A stretch of DNA of 64,000 nt, from assembly GCF_037543845.1 (NCBI RefSeq), contig NZ_JBBIFX010000001.1:930001-994000 (forward strand), in the 5' to 3' direction. Shown in pieces: positions 17,303 to 29,000 of the stretch; the stretch's first letter is position 1; each line of letters starts with the position of its first letter. Under the pieces are notes generated by a model, which saw nothing but the letters and a program-made list of their open reading frames with translations, did no database searches and had not been told where the DNA came from. Source of the stretch: Gymnodinialimonas ulvae (GTDB lineage: Bacteria > Pseudomonadota > Alphaproteobacteria > Rhodobacterales > Rhodobacteraceae). A program made the position numbers and the translations under genes.

Positions 17303-17395
17303 GCACATCGCCCTTTTCGCACGTGCCCGCCGGGACTGGAGGCTGGCCAAGACCTCGTCCGCCCATTATGTGCAACCTCACAGGAGGAGATTGAG

Positions 17396-18079
17396 ATGCC
17401 CAATGCCGTTCGCACGAGAGATCGCCGCACCAGCGTCGATGTTGTGTTCGATCATCTCCACAACTCCATTGTCACGCTGAAGCTTTTGCCGGGTGACAAG
17501 ATCTCCGAAGCGGAAATTGCCGCGCAGTTCGGTGTGTCGCGGCAACCGGTACGCGATGCGTTCAGCCGACTTGAGAACCTCGACTTGCTGCTGATCCAGC
17601 CGCAGAAAGCCACCGAGGTGAAGCGCTTTTCGCTGCACGAAGTCACCAAATCGCGGTTCGTGCGCGCGAGCGTCGAGGCGGAGGTTCTGCGCCGTGCTGC
17701 CAAGCAGGCCAGTGCGGATGACGCCAATCTTCTCGATCGAAGCCTGGCGCAACAGGCCCCCGTTGCCGCCGATGGAAATTACGAGGAATTCAGCAAGCTC
17801 GATTATGAGTTTCACAAGATCCTGTGCAAGATCGCCAAGGTCGAGTTTGCTTTCGAAGTCATCGCGTTCGAGAAAGCCAATGTGGATCGTCTTTGCATGC
17901 TGAGCCTGTCGAAAGAGGATCGGATGACGGTTCTGCTTGACGATCATCAGGCCATTGCCGATGGGATCAAGGCCGGGGAAGCGGAGGCCGCCGTTGCGGC
18001 CGGGATGCTGCATCTGTCCCGGCTTGATGCAACGATCGAGACGATCTTTCGCGAGAACCCGGACTATTTCGAGATCTAA
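17396..18079 (+). CDS. GntR family transcriptional regulator (FCD domain), candidate uronate regulator
   Basis: This 227-residue regulator has an N-terminal winged helix (residues about 15-75, with SEAEIAAQFGVSRQPVRDAF as the recognition helix region). A C-terminal FCD ligand-binding domain follows; the metal-site Asp and His of FCD proteins are plausible in KLDYEFHKIL and DDHQAIADGI. AGGAGGAGATTGAG gives a very strong ribosome-binding site. It follows the enolase gene by 93 bases in the same direction. It is the only regulator in the uronate island, so it probably binds the ATACTAGTAT palindromes, with an intermediate as inducer. Confidence 0.9.
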   Translation: MPNAVRTRDRRTSVDVVFDHLHNSIVTLKLLPGDKISEAEIAAQFGVSRQPVRDAFSRLENLDLLLIQPQKATEVKRFSLHEVTKSRFVRASVEAEVLRRAAKQASADDANLLDRSLAQQAPVAADGNYEEFSKLDYEFHKILCKIAKVEFAFEVIAFEKANVDRLCMLSLSKEDRMTVLLDDHQAIADGIKAGEAEAAVAAGMLHLSRLDATIETIFRENPDYFEI

Positions 18080-19479
18080 TCCTCGACCACGCGGGCGTGC
18101 TTCCATGTGCCTTTCCACAGGCGCATATGGAACATTGGAAACTTCACCAACTCGTCCGCCACGAACAAGGCAAAGACCCATGCGACGGGCAGGTCCAGCA
18201 CCAGCACGAACAACGCGGTCATTGGCACTTTGAACAGCCACTGGCTCGCCATGAAGATGTTCATCACCGCCAGCGTATCGCCCGCAGCGCGCAGCGTCTG
18301 ACCGCAGATCGCGTTGGACCCTTTCGGGAATGGCAGCAAAAGCAGCGTCGGCCAGAACCACCAGAACGCCAACAGCGTTTCCGCCTCCAACCCGGCGTAG
18401 ATCCATGGAGATGCCAAACAGATCGCCAGGTAGACTGCCGCCACAAGGCCCGCCGCCACAAAGGCCGCACGCCAGGCAAGACTCAGGAACGCATCTAGTG
18501 TGTCTTCGCCCGACCTTGCCCCCAATTGTTGTGCCACAATGATCCCGGTGGCCTGTGCCCACGACATCCCGAATGTGCCTGCGACCTGCACCCATGGCAG
18601 GATCAGCGTGATGGCTGCAAACTCGTTAACGCTCATCCGGGCGTAGATCAGGATGCAGGCCTGCGTGCCGATCGTCATGGACAGGAAGGTCGCCGCAATC
18701 GGCCATGAGAAAACCCAATGCCGGTGCAAGGCCGCGGCCAAACTGTCCCGCGTCCATCCCGCCACGTCGCGGAACATCCGGTGCTGGCGGTGGAACTGCA
18801 GCCCCAGATACGCCATCCGCGTCAGAGCGGCCACGGCACTGCCCCAGGCGGCACCTGCCACGCCAAGCTCCGGCGCGCCATAAAGGCCATGGATCAGGAC
18901 GACGCTGGCCACGACATTGATCGGCAGCGCGATCAGATAGCTCAGGAACGTCACCTTGGTCTTGCCGCAGCCGTTGAAGTGGCTTCCGAGACATTGCCCC
19001 ACGGCCTCCGCGAAGATGACCAACACGAAGACCTCAAGATAGGCCATCGCCTGATCCGCGATCTGTTCGGTCGGCGCGACACCTTCGATGATCCGACCGC
19101 CAAACGCCACGACAAGCGCGACCCCGATCAGCACCGAGGCAAGGTTCACGATCAACCCGCAATAAAAGGCGGTCTTCAGGCCGACCTCGCCTGCGGCACC
19201 GAAATTCTGCGCGATGCGGATCTGCGTTGCATTAGAGAATGCGAACAGGATGCCAAGGAGCAGACCCGCAATCGCCGACGCAAGGCCCATGGCCGCCAGC
19301 GCTGCCTCGCCCAAGGCCGAGATCAGATAGGCGTCGATGACAATAATACCGTGCAACATCACCGCTTTGAGCGTGAGCGGCCAGGCAATCCCGAGAACTG
19401 TGCGGAAGGTCGGGGCGTCGGTCAATGCGAACCCATCAAGATTGGTGTCCGGGTGGATCGAACCGATACCACCACTCAC
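18076..19479 (-). CDS. MATE family efflux transporter
   Basis: This 467-residue inner-membrane antiporter has about 12 helices. Features typical of MATE proteins are the paired halves with ALGEAALAAMGLASAIAGLL near residue 55 and VNEFAAITLILPWVQVAGTF in the second half. The start is a GTG at 19477-19479 with no clear ribosome-binding site; a palindrome like the uronate operator abuts it at 19482-19493. It converges on gntR with a 4-base tail overlap. The substrate is unknown. Export of a toxic ketouronate is possible but unproven. Confidence 0.87.
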   Translation of the reverse strand: MSGGIGSIHPDTNLDGFALTDAPTFRTVLGIAWPLTLKAVMLHGIIVIDAYLISALGEAALAAMGLASAIAGLLLGILFAFSNATQIRIAQNFGAAGEVGLKTAFYCGLIVNLASVLIGVALVVAFGGRIIEGVAPTEQIADQAMAYLEVFVLVIFAEAVGQCLGSHFNGCGKTKVTFLSYLIALPINVVASVVLIHGLYGAPELGVAGAAWGSAVAALTRMAYLGLQFHRQHRMFRDVAGWTRDSLAAALHRHWVFSWPIAATFLSMTIGTQACILIYARMSVNEFAAITLILPWVQVAGTFGMSWAQATGIIVAQQLGARSGEDTLDAFLSLAWRAAFVAAGLVAAVYLAICLASPWIYAGLEAETLLAFWWFWPTLLLLPFPKGSNAICGQTLRAAGDTLAVMNIFMASQWLFKVPMTALFVLVLDLPVAWVFALFVADELVKFPMFHMRLWKGTWKHARVVED

Positions 19480-19481
19480 TT

Positions 19482-19493
19482 CGACTAGTATAC
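19482..19493. promoter_or_regulatory. Predicted operator variant upstream of the MATE gene
   Basis: CGACTAGTATAC keeps eight of the ten bases of the ATACTAGTAT core found at dctP and algS and lies within 3 bases of the GTG start. The left half is weaker than at the other sites, so this is the least certain of the four. Confidence 0.4.
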
Positions 19494-19628
19494 AAGATGT
19501 CGACTGAGGTAAACGGGCGGCACCGCCCTGCCCTGCTGACGCGCGGTGGTCCGACGCGCTTGTAAAGGTAAGGCGGGCAAGGTCTCCCTCACCCGCCTGA
19601 CCATGATTTGGTTCGCGCGGTGGCTAAC

Positions 19629-22600
19629 CTAGAAGCGTGCGATCAGGTTCACGAATACACCCTGCGCATCATAATCGATGACGGTGGCGTCATCTGACAC
19701 ACTGCCCCATTCGTAGCCACCGCCGAGCGACACGGTGTCGTTGATATGGCGGTAGATCCCAAGCAGAGCGCCGCTTTCGGTCAGGTCGGTCTCCTGTGTG
19801 TAGAGAAGCCGCCCTTCGGCCAGCACGTCCCACTGATGCAGAACCTCGTAATCCAGCCGGACCACGCCGAGCGTGGCCGTGTCGGAGAAAAAATCATCGG
19901 TTCCGCGGTCGGCGATTTCCGAAGACCGGTGCCCGAGATACCCAGTTACGGTGAACCGCTCGTTTAGGTCGTAATTCGCCCCGATCGAAAAGACGGTCGA
20001 GCGTTGTTGGGGGCCATCGGTGCTTCCGGTGTCATCGCGCTGATCCTGAGCGGACGTGTCCTCAAGATGGATCAGGCGCGCCAGAAGGTTCAGCCGCTCG
20101 TTCGCAATCGGGCGATAGGCCACGCCGGCACTAGCAAAGAGGTATTCGGCATCGGCGAGCGCGCCTTCCTCGGCATCGGAGAAAATCGTGTCGATCTGCG
20201 TCAGCAGCCGCCATTCATCGGTAAGCTGCTGACGATACGACCCGGTCACAGCCCAAGTCTCTCGGTCACGCGTCACGCCATCGCCGTCCTCGGTGCGATA
20301 TTCGAGGCGGACCTGCCCGGTGCGGTCTTCATCCGGCGTCCAGGCCGCGCCAAGCGAGAAGCCGAGGCGGTCAAAATCGCCGCTCGCCTCGTCCTGAATA
20401 TCGGCCGCCTCAAGACCCGCCGAGAACGCCCAGGTGGTCGATGGCGTGAAGGTCAGGCCATAGACTTGCGTCAGGGTCGGGCCGGTGCCGGGCCGGTCGT
20501 AGACATATTCCGTGAACACGCGCAGGTGGTCGGAGTAATTATACGCCGCCCCCGTCACAAGACGCCCGCGATCATCGAACGGATCGCCGCTGCCCCCGCG
20601 CGTCGGATCGAGCGTGTAGCCGACATAAAGCTCGTTGTCGGGCGTCGGGTTCCAACTGGCCCGGGCTTCGCCGGCCACGCCGCCATCGCCACCGGACACT
20701 TCGCCAGCCAGCGTCAGGCGGTCGCCCACGCGGGCAGACGCACCCACACCGGCGCGATTGTTATCGGGCAAGCCACCGGTCACATCGACCGTTGCCTGCA
20801 CGAAGCCGTAAACGCTCAGGGCGTCGCTTGGGGAATAAGTCACGCGGGCGGCCAGGTCGGTTCGACTGCCGGTCTCGTCGGGATCTCCCGGCGTGGTGAT
20901 ATCCTCATAGGCAATCGCCGTCGTCAGCTCCCAACGGTCGTTGAACGCATGGGTCAGGCTGATCTCGCCCTCGATGCGTTCCTCGCCATTGTCGCGGCTG
21001 AAGTATTCCGCAAATCCGCCAAGGCTCAACGCGTCGCTCAGCGCCACGTCCAACGCCACGCCATAAAGCTCCTGGTCGAAGGCCGTGTCTTGCGTCAGCG
21101 TCTCGAAACCCGCCTCGCGAACCTGCGCATAGGCCGTCAGGCCGCCGTCAACATTGAGCCCGAGATCCGAGAACCGCAGGCCGGCGCGTAGTTCATAAGC
21201 CAGCGATTGATCAGCCAGCGTTGCCGTTTCTTCGACGATGCTCAAGCCGCCGTCTGTCGAACTTGCGCGACCGAAACCGGGGCCGTCAGACCCTGCAACT
21301 TCGAACTCCACGAAGCCCGAAGTGCCGAATTCGACGCGCGCATCAACGGCACCCACGGTTTGCCGGCCATTGCCTGTTTCATCAGACATCATCGTCGCGC
21401 CGAGGCGCACGGTGTCGGAGACCCAGGCTTCGGCCCGCCCCCCGACGGAGGCGCCGTCGAAATCGCTCGTTGGAACAAATTCATACTGCACAACAAGGTT
21501 GAAGATCGTCTCGTCCGCGGCCCCGCTTATGATGGAGCCGTCGTCCCCACCGCTGGCAAGCGGGCGGGTCAGGATGATCACACCCTGCAGATGATCAACG
21601 ACGTAATCCTGCCCTTCGATCAGGGTGCGCGTGCCGGTCACGAAGCCGGTCACGGCATCGGTTTCCTCGACCCGGACGTTGGTGCTTCCGCCAACCAGAT
21701 CGCGCCGCGACAGGAAGTAGAGCGACCCGCCAGTCCCCCGCAGAATATCTCGCTGCGGCAGGGTGTCAGCGACGGCTGCATAGCCGTAGGCACTGACGCG
21801 TGCCTCGCCGTCCTCGGTGATCGCGAGGCTCTGATAGGCGACAGACGCGCCATAAAGGTCGCGCGACGACCGGATCAGGCCGGGCCCATCAATCGTGGAG
21901 GTGAAATCGCCCCATCCAAAGGTGGTCGTATCGTTCTCGACCCTCAGAAAGACATTGCCGGAGGTCGGCGTGCTGTCGAACCACGTGCTGTCATCGCCAT
22001 AGGTCGGATAAAGGTCCCACCCTTCGGAGCGCAATGTATCGAGAACCCGCAACGGATCGCGATCATCAAGCCGTGTGAACAGATCCTCAAGCGGTCCGTA
22101 AGTCGTGTCGGCGGAGGCCGTTACGTTCCAGCCCCGTGCATTATAGCCGTTGACGTAGAACGCGGCGCGGCCATCGAGGTAGCTTTCATCTTCGTCCAGT
22201 GCCCCGCCGATGCGGTGTCCGGCGGTGATGTCGATGATCCCGTTACGGAACCAATCGCTCTGCGGCACATAGACATCGCGCAGGATACGCCGCCCATAGG
22301 CGTCGATCTCGATCACGTTGTCGCCCACCGGCAGGATGCGGTCGATCTCGACCTCGCCACGGGCATCGACGGTGACCTCATCGCCCATCACGCGGATCGT
22401 GTCGCCCGGCACCGCGTTCACCGCGCGCAGGGTCACGGTGCCTCCGCGCACAACGATGTTGCGGCGTGCGGTGCGGTCTTGGGAAAGGTCGGGCCGCAGG
22501 GCAGCATCGGCCCGGCCGCCGGCACCGTCCACACGAGAGAGGGCCGCCGGAATAGTCTCGTCGAAGCGCCCGTTGGCATCATAGACGCGCAAAACGTAGC

Positions 22601-23048
22601 CGAGCTCGTCCGCCCCATCAGCAGGCATGACCCAATCGGCGGTGCCGTTGGGCTGGATCGGAACAGTCGCAACGACCGGACGGTTGGGCCGGCTGCGATC
22701 AAAGATCTGCACCTCGGCGCGCGCGACATAGGCCGGGTAGTTGGTGGCCGCCTGGAAGGTGACCTGCTCACCGGCGCGGTAGCCCACACGCTGATCCTCG
22801 GTCAGGACGTTCAGCACGCGATTGCGTTCAAGCGTGTCGAATTGAACCGTGAAGTCCAGCAGCCGCAGGTCACGGTCCACCGGTGCCTGCCCCGGGCGAT
22901 AGGGCGGCACCGCCCCCGCAATCACATCTTCGCCAAGCGAGATCGAGAAGCCGGTTTCACCGAACCCCTGCGGGATCGCCGGTACCGTCGCCAGCAACGT
23001 GAGGGCAGAGGCCATGGCCGTGGAGAGTTTCAACTTGTTGGTCGTCAT
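19629..23048 (-). CDS. Large outer-membrane beta-barrel protein paired with a DUF11-repeat protein
   Basis: A protein of 1,139 residues with a Sec signal peptide (MTTNKLKLSTAMASALTLLA). Beta-rich periplasmic Ig-like domains follow to about residue 280, including QVTFQAATNYPAYVARAEVQ and a carboxypeptidase-regulatory-like DTIRVMGDEVTVDARGEVEI. From about residue 280 to the end there are alternating amphipathic strands typical of an outer-membrane barrel, ending in the canonical aromatic residue (NLIARF). The segment GQDYVVDHLQGVIILTRPL marks a conserved junction. It begins 3 bases after the giant gene's stop, so the two are one operon. I do not recognise a characterised homologue. It may anchor or export its neighbour. 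Confidence 0.75.
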   Translation of the reverse strand: MTTNKLKLSTAMASALTLLATVPAIPQGFGETGFSISLGEDVIAGAVPPYRPGQAPVDRDLRLLDFTVQFDTLERNRVLNVLTEDQRVGYRAGEQVTFQAATNYPAYVARAEVQIFDRSRPNRPVVATVPIQPNGTADWVMPADGADELGYVLRVYDANGRFDETIPAALSRVDGAGGRADAALRPDLSQDRTARRNIVVRGGTVTLRAVNAVPGDTIRVMGDEVTVDARGEVEIDRILPVGDNVIEIDAYGRRILRDVYVPQSDWFRNGIIDITAGHRIGGALDEDESYLDGRAAFYVNGYNARGWNVTASADTTYGPLEDLFTRLDDRDPLRVLDTLRSEGWDLYPTYGDDSTWFDSTPTSGNVFLRVENDTTTFGWGDFTSTIDGPGLIRSSRDLYGASVAYQSLAITEDGEARVSAYGYAAVADTLPQRDILRGTGGSLYFLSRRDLVGGSTNVRVEETDAVTGFVTGTRTLIEGQDYVVDHLQGVIILTRPLASGGDDGSIISGAADETIFNLVVQYEFVPTSDFDGASVGGRAEAWVSDTVRLGATMMSDETGNGRQTVGAVDARVEFGTSGFVEFEVAGSDGPGFGRASSTDGGLSIVEETATLADQSLAYELRAGLRFSDLGLNVDGGLTAYAQVREAGFETLTQDTAFDQELYGVALDVALSDALSLGGFAEYFSRDNGEERIEGEISLTHAFNDRWELTTAIAYEDITTPGDPDETGSRTDLAARVTYSPSDALSVYGFVQATVDVTGGLPDNNRAGVGASARVGDRLTLAGEVSGGDGGVAGEARASWNPTPDNELYVGYTLDPTRGGSGDPFDDRGRLVTGAAYNYSDHLRVFTEYVYDRPGTGPTLTQVYGLTFTPSTTWAFSAGLEAADIQDEASGDFDRLGFSLGAAWTPDEDRTGQVRLEYRTEDGDGVTRDRETWAVTGSYRQQLTDEWRLLTQIDTIFSDAEEGALADAEYLFASAGVAYRPIANERLNLLARLIHLEDTSAQDQRDDTGSTDGPQQRSTVFSIGANYDLNERFTVTGYLGHRSSEIADRGTDDFFSDTATLGVVRLDYEVLHQWDVLAEGRLLYTQETDLTESGALLGIYRHINDTVSLGGGYEWGSVSDDATVIDYDAQGVFVNLIARF

Positions 23049-23051
23049 AAC

Positions 23052-26000
23052 TCAATTCTCCCCTCGGGCGATGGTTTGTTCGATCCTGAGCCGTCCAAAC
23101 CCTGCACCTGACCATTGTCTGTCGATCTCGGCGGCCACGAGAGCCATGGCGTCGCGCCCCCGGGCCACGGCCTCCGGTCCCGCATTGGAAGAGACGTGGA
23201 AGACCAGTTCGACCGTGCTGGGGCTTTCGATCAACCGCGCAACCATGGCGGCGATCCCCTGCTGCATCTCGGGCGAGACGGCCAGACCGTTTGCAAACGC
23301 CTGCGCGCTCAGATCCACGCGCATCCGCTGCGCCAAGCGGGCCCCGAAGTTCAGTTCGGTCATCACACCCGGCGTCAGACGGACGACGCGCGGGTTCTGC
23401 GTCGTCATCTCGTAGCCCAACGGCAACGAGCGTTCATCCAGGCTCAACAGAAAGTTCGAGCCGATGTCCGCAGGCAAAGCCGCGCACGGGACCGAGAACA
23501 GGCCATTGGCGTCGGTGGTGATCACCAGACCATCCAGCGTCACCAGGCGCACACCCGACAGGCCAATCTCATCGGTGAGTTCCGAGGCGACCTCTTCGAT
23601 CTTGGCTTCGGGATCAATCACAGCCGCCGAGATGGCGTTCGGATCATAGGCGTCCTGGAAACCATCTGCGTCGAGGTCGTCGAACACGCGTCCGATCACG
23701 TCGGAGCAATCGAAGACGGCTTCCGGCAGGATGCGCACCGATGCGGTGGCCGGGCCTGCGATCACACCAAAGGGCGGGTCAAACGCCAGCACGGAGTTCA
23801 CATAGATCCCGGGATTGGCCGAGTTCAGGACCCGCGCATTCAGCGTCGCGACACGTTCCGTACCCGGCGGAACATCGAGACCCGCGAAGGTGATCGTCTG
23901 TCCGGACACCGTCACCGGGAAGGGCACGCCATCCAACTCCGCCGAGCCCGGCACAAAGATGAGGCCCTCGGGCAGGGTGTCGATAAGATCGATACCGGTG
24001 ACGGCAAACGTATTATCGTTACGCAGACGGATCGTGTAGGGCGCGATGACGCCGCGCCGGATCACCTCATCCGGTGTGACCTTGGTCAGCGTCAGCCCAT
24101 CGGACGGATCCGGCGGCGAGGCCACGACCGTATCGTCATCATCCACCGTAAGCGGCGCACCAAGCGGCCCGAAGGTACCAGTGACAGTCGCGGTATTCTC
24201 GATCCGTCCGCCATTGTCCACATCGGTCTGAGTCAAGGTGTAGACAGCCGTATAAGTGGTCGTGTCGACATCGGTGCCATCGGCTGCAGCCGCCGGGTTC
24301 ATCAGCGGGATCGGCGCACCGCTCAACACGATGCCGGGAAGCGGGTCGGTCACAGTCACATCGCGCAGCGGCACGTTACCGGTATTGGTCACCGTGAAGG
24401 CGTAGAAGATCTGATCACCAACCTGCGCGCCGTCATCAAGATCGCTCTGGTCGGTTATGATCTTGTCCAAAGTAATCCCCGGCTCCGCAGCAAGCGGCAC
24501 CGTTTCGGTATCATCGTCGGTTTCCGGTGGCCCGGCGGGCGGATCGCCGGTCACGCTGGCGGTGTTCTCGACTTCACCGGCGGTCAGGTCATCCTCGGTC
24601 AGCGCATATGTGCCGACAAAGGTGGTGCTGTCCTCCGCGCCTGCGGCCAGCGACGGGATCGGTGCTCCGGTCAGCGTCAGACCCGGCAAGGGGTCGGTCA
24701 CGGTGACGTCGGTCAACGCCACGTTGCCAGTGTTGCGGACCGTAAAGCGGAAGGTCACGATATCCCCGACCTGCGGCGGATCCTGAAGCGCCGAGGTGTC
24801 GGCGGTTTTGATCAGGTCGATCGCAGGCGCCGTTCCAAGCGGAATGCTGGTCGGATCATCATTGTCGAACGCTGTCCCGGAATCGTCGGTGACATCGGGG
24901 CCGGATGGCGGCGTGCCGGTGACAAGCGCCTGGTTGTCCACGTTGCCCGCGGCGATGTCGCCCGGCGTCAGGGAGTAAGCCCCGGTGTAGGCCGCCGTTA
25001 CGGTCTCGCCCGGTGCAAGGCTCGGGATCGGTGCCCCGCTCAGTACAAGACCCGGAAGCGGATCGGTGACGGTGACATTGGTCAAGGTGACGTTGCCCGT
25101 GTTGCGCACCGAGAAGGTGTAAGTCACGGGGTCGCCTGCCTCTGCGGGCGACGACAATCCGCTGATGTCGACCTCTTTCAGCAGCGCGACAGACGGCTGC
25201 GGGTCCAAGGTGATCGGCGTCGGATCGTTTTCGCCCGCCTCATCGGCCAGAAGGTTGCCGTCGCCGTCGATCACCGTGCCATCATCACTGAGGTCGCTGA
25301 CCGGAAGCCCGGTAAATTCGCCTTCACCGGTGACCGCGGCCTGGTTCTCATATTGCGCGCCGGAAGGCTGCGCTAGCGGCACGGGGTCCGTGGGCTGCAC
25401 GCGGATCGTGAAGCTGATCGTACAGGTCCCGCCGACCGGCAGAGTGACGCCAGAGGCAAGGGTCTGATCCCCGGCGCCGTTGAAGCCGGCGTTGAACCCG
25501 CCGCAGGAGCCGGAGCCCGTGCTGACGATGGCATATGTACCGTCAGCCAAGGGATCCGTTGCAGGGGTCGCGAGCGTGACGAGCGTGCCAAAGAGCGGCG
25601 CGCCACCGCTCAGCGCGTCGGTGACCGCGATATCCAGCAAAGGCTCACTGCTGAGGTTTTCGACCACAAGATCGAAGGTCGCGGTATAGGAGCCATCCGC
25701 CGCCAGCGCGAAGGCCGCCAGGTCCTTCGACAAGCCGATAGTCGGCGACGGCGTGATGGCAAAGTCGTAATCGACCGCGTCCACACCGTCGGGTACCGTG
25801 ATGGCGGTGATCGCATCGGGCGCGGCAAGCGTGCCGCCTTCCGAGCCGACGGTGTCGATGCCATCCGTGAACAGCGGATCGGTCGGGTCGCCGCGGGTGA
25901 TCACATAGGTCCACCCCGTGCCCGGCAACGCATCAAAAAGGTAATCGCCCGAGGCATCAGTTTCGACAGTCCGGGTGATCGTTCGCCCGCCGGGACCCGT

Positions 26001-29000
26001 GCCCGTAAGCGTCATGGTGACGCCCTCGATCCCGGTGTCGGCGGCGAGGTTCTGCGTGCCTTCATTGTCGAAGTCGCGGAAGAAGGTGCCCGCGATGGAC
26101 GAGCTGACCACATCCACCGACGCGGATGAGCTATCGTTGCCGGTCGACGAGTCGAACGACGAGGTCGTGACGACGGCCGTGTTTTCGAATGTCTCGGGAT
26201 TGGTCGAGACCGCGATCACGCGGACCGGTACGTCGATCTGGATGGTGGTTCCAGCCGCGACGTCCCCGAAGTCACATTCAAACTCGGTGTCTCCGGCGGC
26301 CCCGGTGCAGGCGGCGGGCAGGAACGCATTGGACGGCGTCCCGGTCAGCACCATGCCAGTCGGAAGCGTATCCTCGACCAACAGGTCGGTCGCGGTGTCA
26401 GACCCCACCGTCACATCAAGCGTGAAGCTGAAATCCTGCTCGACGGACACCTGTGTCTCGGCGGTGGTCTTGGTGATGCCGACGTCAGTCAACGTGCGGA
26501 TCGTGGTGTTTTCCGTGTTGCTGTTGTTCAGAGCATCCGCGTCAAAGCCGTTCAGGATCTCGAACGACGAAACTTCAACGCTGTTCGGGAAGTCGCCCGC
26601 CTCGACGGCTTCCATTTCGACGAGGATCTCGAAGGTATCGTCTTCCAGCAGGACAGGCCAGGTACACACCACTTCGCCACCGATGCCGTCGGCGTCGACA
26701 CCTGTGCTGTCACAGACACCGGGTGCTGGGATGGTCGCTGACACAAAGCGCAGGCCGGCCTGGGGCAAGGTGTCGGTGACCACAATGTCTTCCGACGTGG
26801 ATGGGCCACCGTTTGTCACCTCGATCTGGTAGACCGTGTTACTGCCGATGGGTAGCGGATCAACGGAATCGTCCTTGTTGATCTGGATATCAGTGAGCGG
26901 GTTTTCGACCACGGTCTCTGCGCTGGCGGTGTTGGGCAAGGTGCCCTCTTCCGGCGTGGAGGTCGACACCTCGGCGGTGTTGGTCAGCGTATCGCCGATC
27001 TGGTCGTTTGTCGGCTGCAAGGTAACGGTCAGCGTGCGCTGCTGCGCATTGGAGACCGAACCATAGGTACAGACAAGCTCATCATTGACGCCGGCCACGA
27101 TGATATCGCCTTCGTTCGGCACGCTCGCGCAAGCACCCTGCGGGGAAATCGCCGAGATAAAGCGCATGCCGGCGGGCAAGGTGTCGGTGATTGTAAAGTC
27201 GTCAGCGTTCGATTGACCGGTGTTTTCAACCTGGCCGGTGACAATGAAAATGACGTTCTGGCCCGCTTCGATGGTCGGCGCACTAACGGTCTTGTCCACC
27301 GTGATCTCGGCCAGGGGGTTCTGGGAGAACGACGTGGCGCTCCGGTTGTTGTCAAGATCGGGGTCAGGGGTGCTTTCCGAGATGATATCAGCCGTGTTGC
27401 CAATCGTGGTCGCGCTGGTGCCGTGACGCACTTCCACCGTGATCACCGGACAATCGCTGCCCGCCGTACAAGGGGCCAGTTCATCCGCTTCGCAAGTCAG
27501 CACGCGTGCCCGGCCACCCGACGCAGCGGTGGAGCAGGTCAGGTTCGTCGCGATCCCGGATGGGTCGGAGATCACGAAACCCTCAAAGCCCGGCGTCGGC
27601 GCCGTCACTGAGTTGTTGATCAGGTTGGTGAAGCGATCTGTCAGCGTCACATCGAAAGAAGTCTGCGTGGCATCATCGTTGATCAGTTCCAGCGTGTAGG
27701 TTTGAACTTCGCCCGCATCTAGCGGATCAAGTGCCACGCCTTTGACCACGCGGATGTCGGCGGAATTCCCGCCCACGGCAGTCGTGATCTCGAAATCGTC
27801 GATATTGTTGGCGGGGTTGGCATCCGGAAGGTTCGGGTTGACCGTCGTGATCTCCATCCGGTTGTTGCGCACGCCTTCAGCGGTCGCCGTCAGCGTCACA
27901 GTGATCGGCGGTGCGGTCTCTCCGGCTGCGAGCGGTGCGCCGGGCGTATAGTCGCGCGTACACTCAACGACGCCAGAGGCACCCGCAGGCGGCGCACCCG
28001 GAAGAAGCACGCAGACCCAACCAGGCCCGCTGGCCCCGGAGAACGCAAAAGTGTCGGGAATGACATCGCGCACCACGAGCGTGCCGTCAAAAGCGGTGTT
28101 GCCCTCGTTCGAGGCGCTCAGGGTGAAATCATAGTCGAGCCCAACCACGGCCAGCGCAGGGTCCGGACCGGTCTTGTCGGCCACCAGATCCACTTCCGGC
28201 TGAAGTATGGATGTCTCGATGGTGTCGGTGTTGTTACCGGGGTTCTGTTCCACCGGTCCGGTAGAGGTGACACTGACCGAACTTACAATATCTTCCCCAG
28301 GCGTAACGGCCGTTGTCGGAATGACAATATCACCGAGGCTGATGTCCGTGCCCGAAGCCGCACCTGGGTCAAGCGTGCGGGTAAAGGTAAGGTCATTGCC
28401 ACTTACGCCAACGGTCCAACCCGGTGCCACGATGTCGCCGGGCACAAAGGTGAATTGTGGCGGCACGGTATGGGTGATCGTCACGGTATCGGGCGCATCG
28501 CCACTGTATTGCGGGGACAGTGTGAATTCGACCGGCGTATTCGACAGGATCTCGGGACCCGTATCTCGGGATATGGTGACCGAGACGTCGGTGCCGTCGG
28601 TGATCAGCATCTGGTCGCTGGTGCTGTTGTTCGAGCCCACCGGATCGTCCGGCGTTGTCCCATTCACCGTCGCCGACAGCGACACGTCCGAGCCGCCGCC
28701 CGCAACGACAAGAGCGTCAAAGTTGAACGTGGTGCTGGCAGACACCGCGAGCACGGACCCGACCGTACAGGTCACGGTCGAACCGGCCTGTGTACACCCG
28801 GCGGGCAATGTCAGATCGGCGAAACCGGGCGGCACGGCGAAGGTGAAGCTGTAGCCGTTAGAATCGTTGGGTCCGAAATTCTCGACGTCGACCGTGAACG
28901 GGACCCTCGAGCCGGATGCAGCCGTGGGAGGAAGGTCCACCAAGATACCCAGATCCGAACCCGCGCGCACGGTTGTGGTTTCGGTCAAGGCATTGTTTGT

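Noticed and set aside
19570..19602. Terminator after the outer-membrane-barrel gene (AGGCGGG with CCCGCCT)
   Set aside because: The stem is only 7 bp with a 14-base loop and no U-tract on the transcribed strand; it was not convincing enough to list.
21207..23111. Open frame of 634 codons antisense to the outer-membrane-barrel gene
   Set aside because: It has no recognisable domain and poor start context. GC-rich genes often leave the opposite strand open.
23115..25376. Open frame of 753 codons antisense to the DUF11-repeat gene
   Set aside because: The predicted product is Arg-rich and low in hydrophobic residues, as expected of a reverse-strand shadow. The sense strand has clear DUF11 modules.
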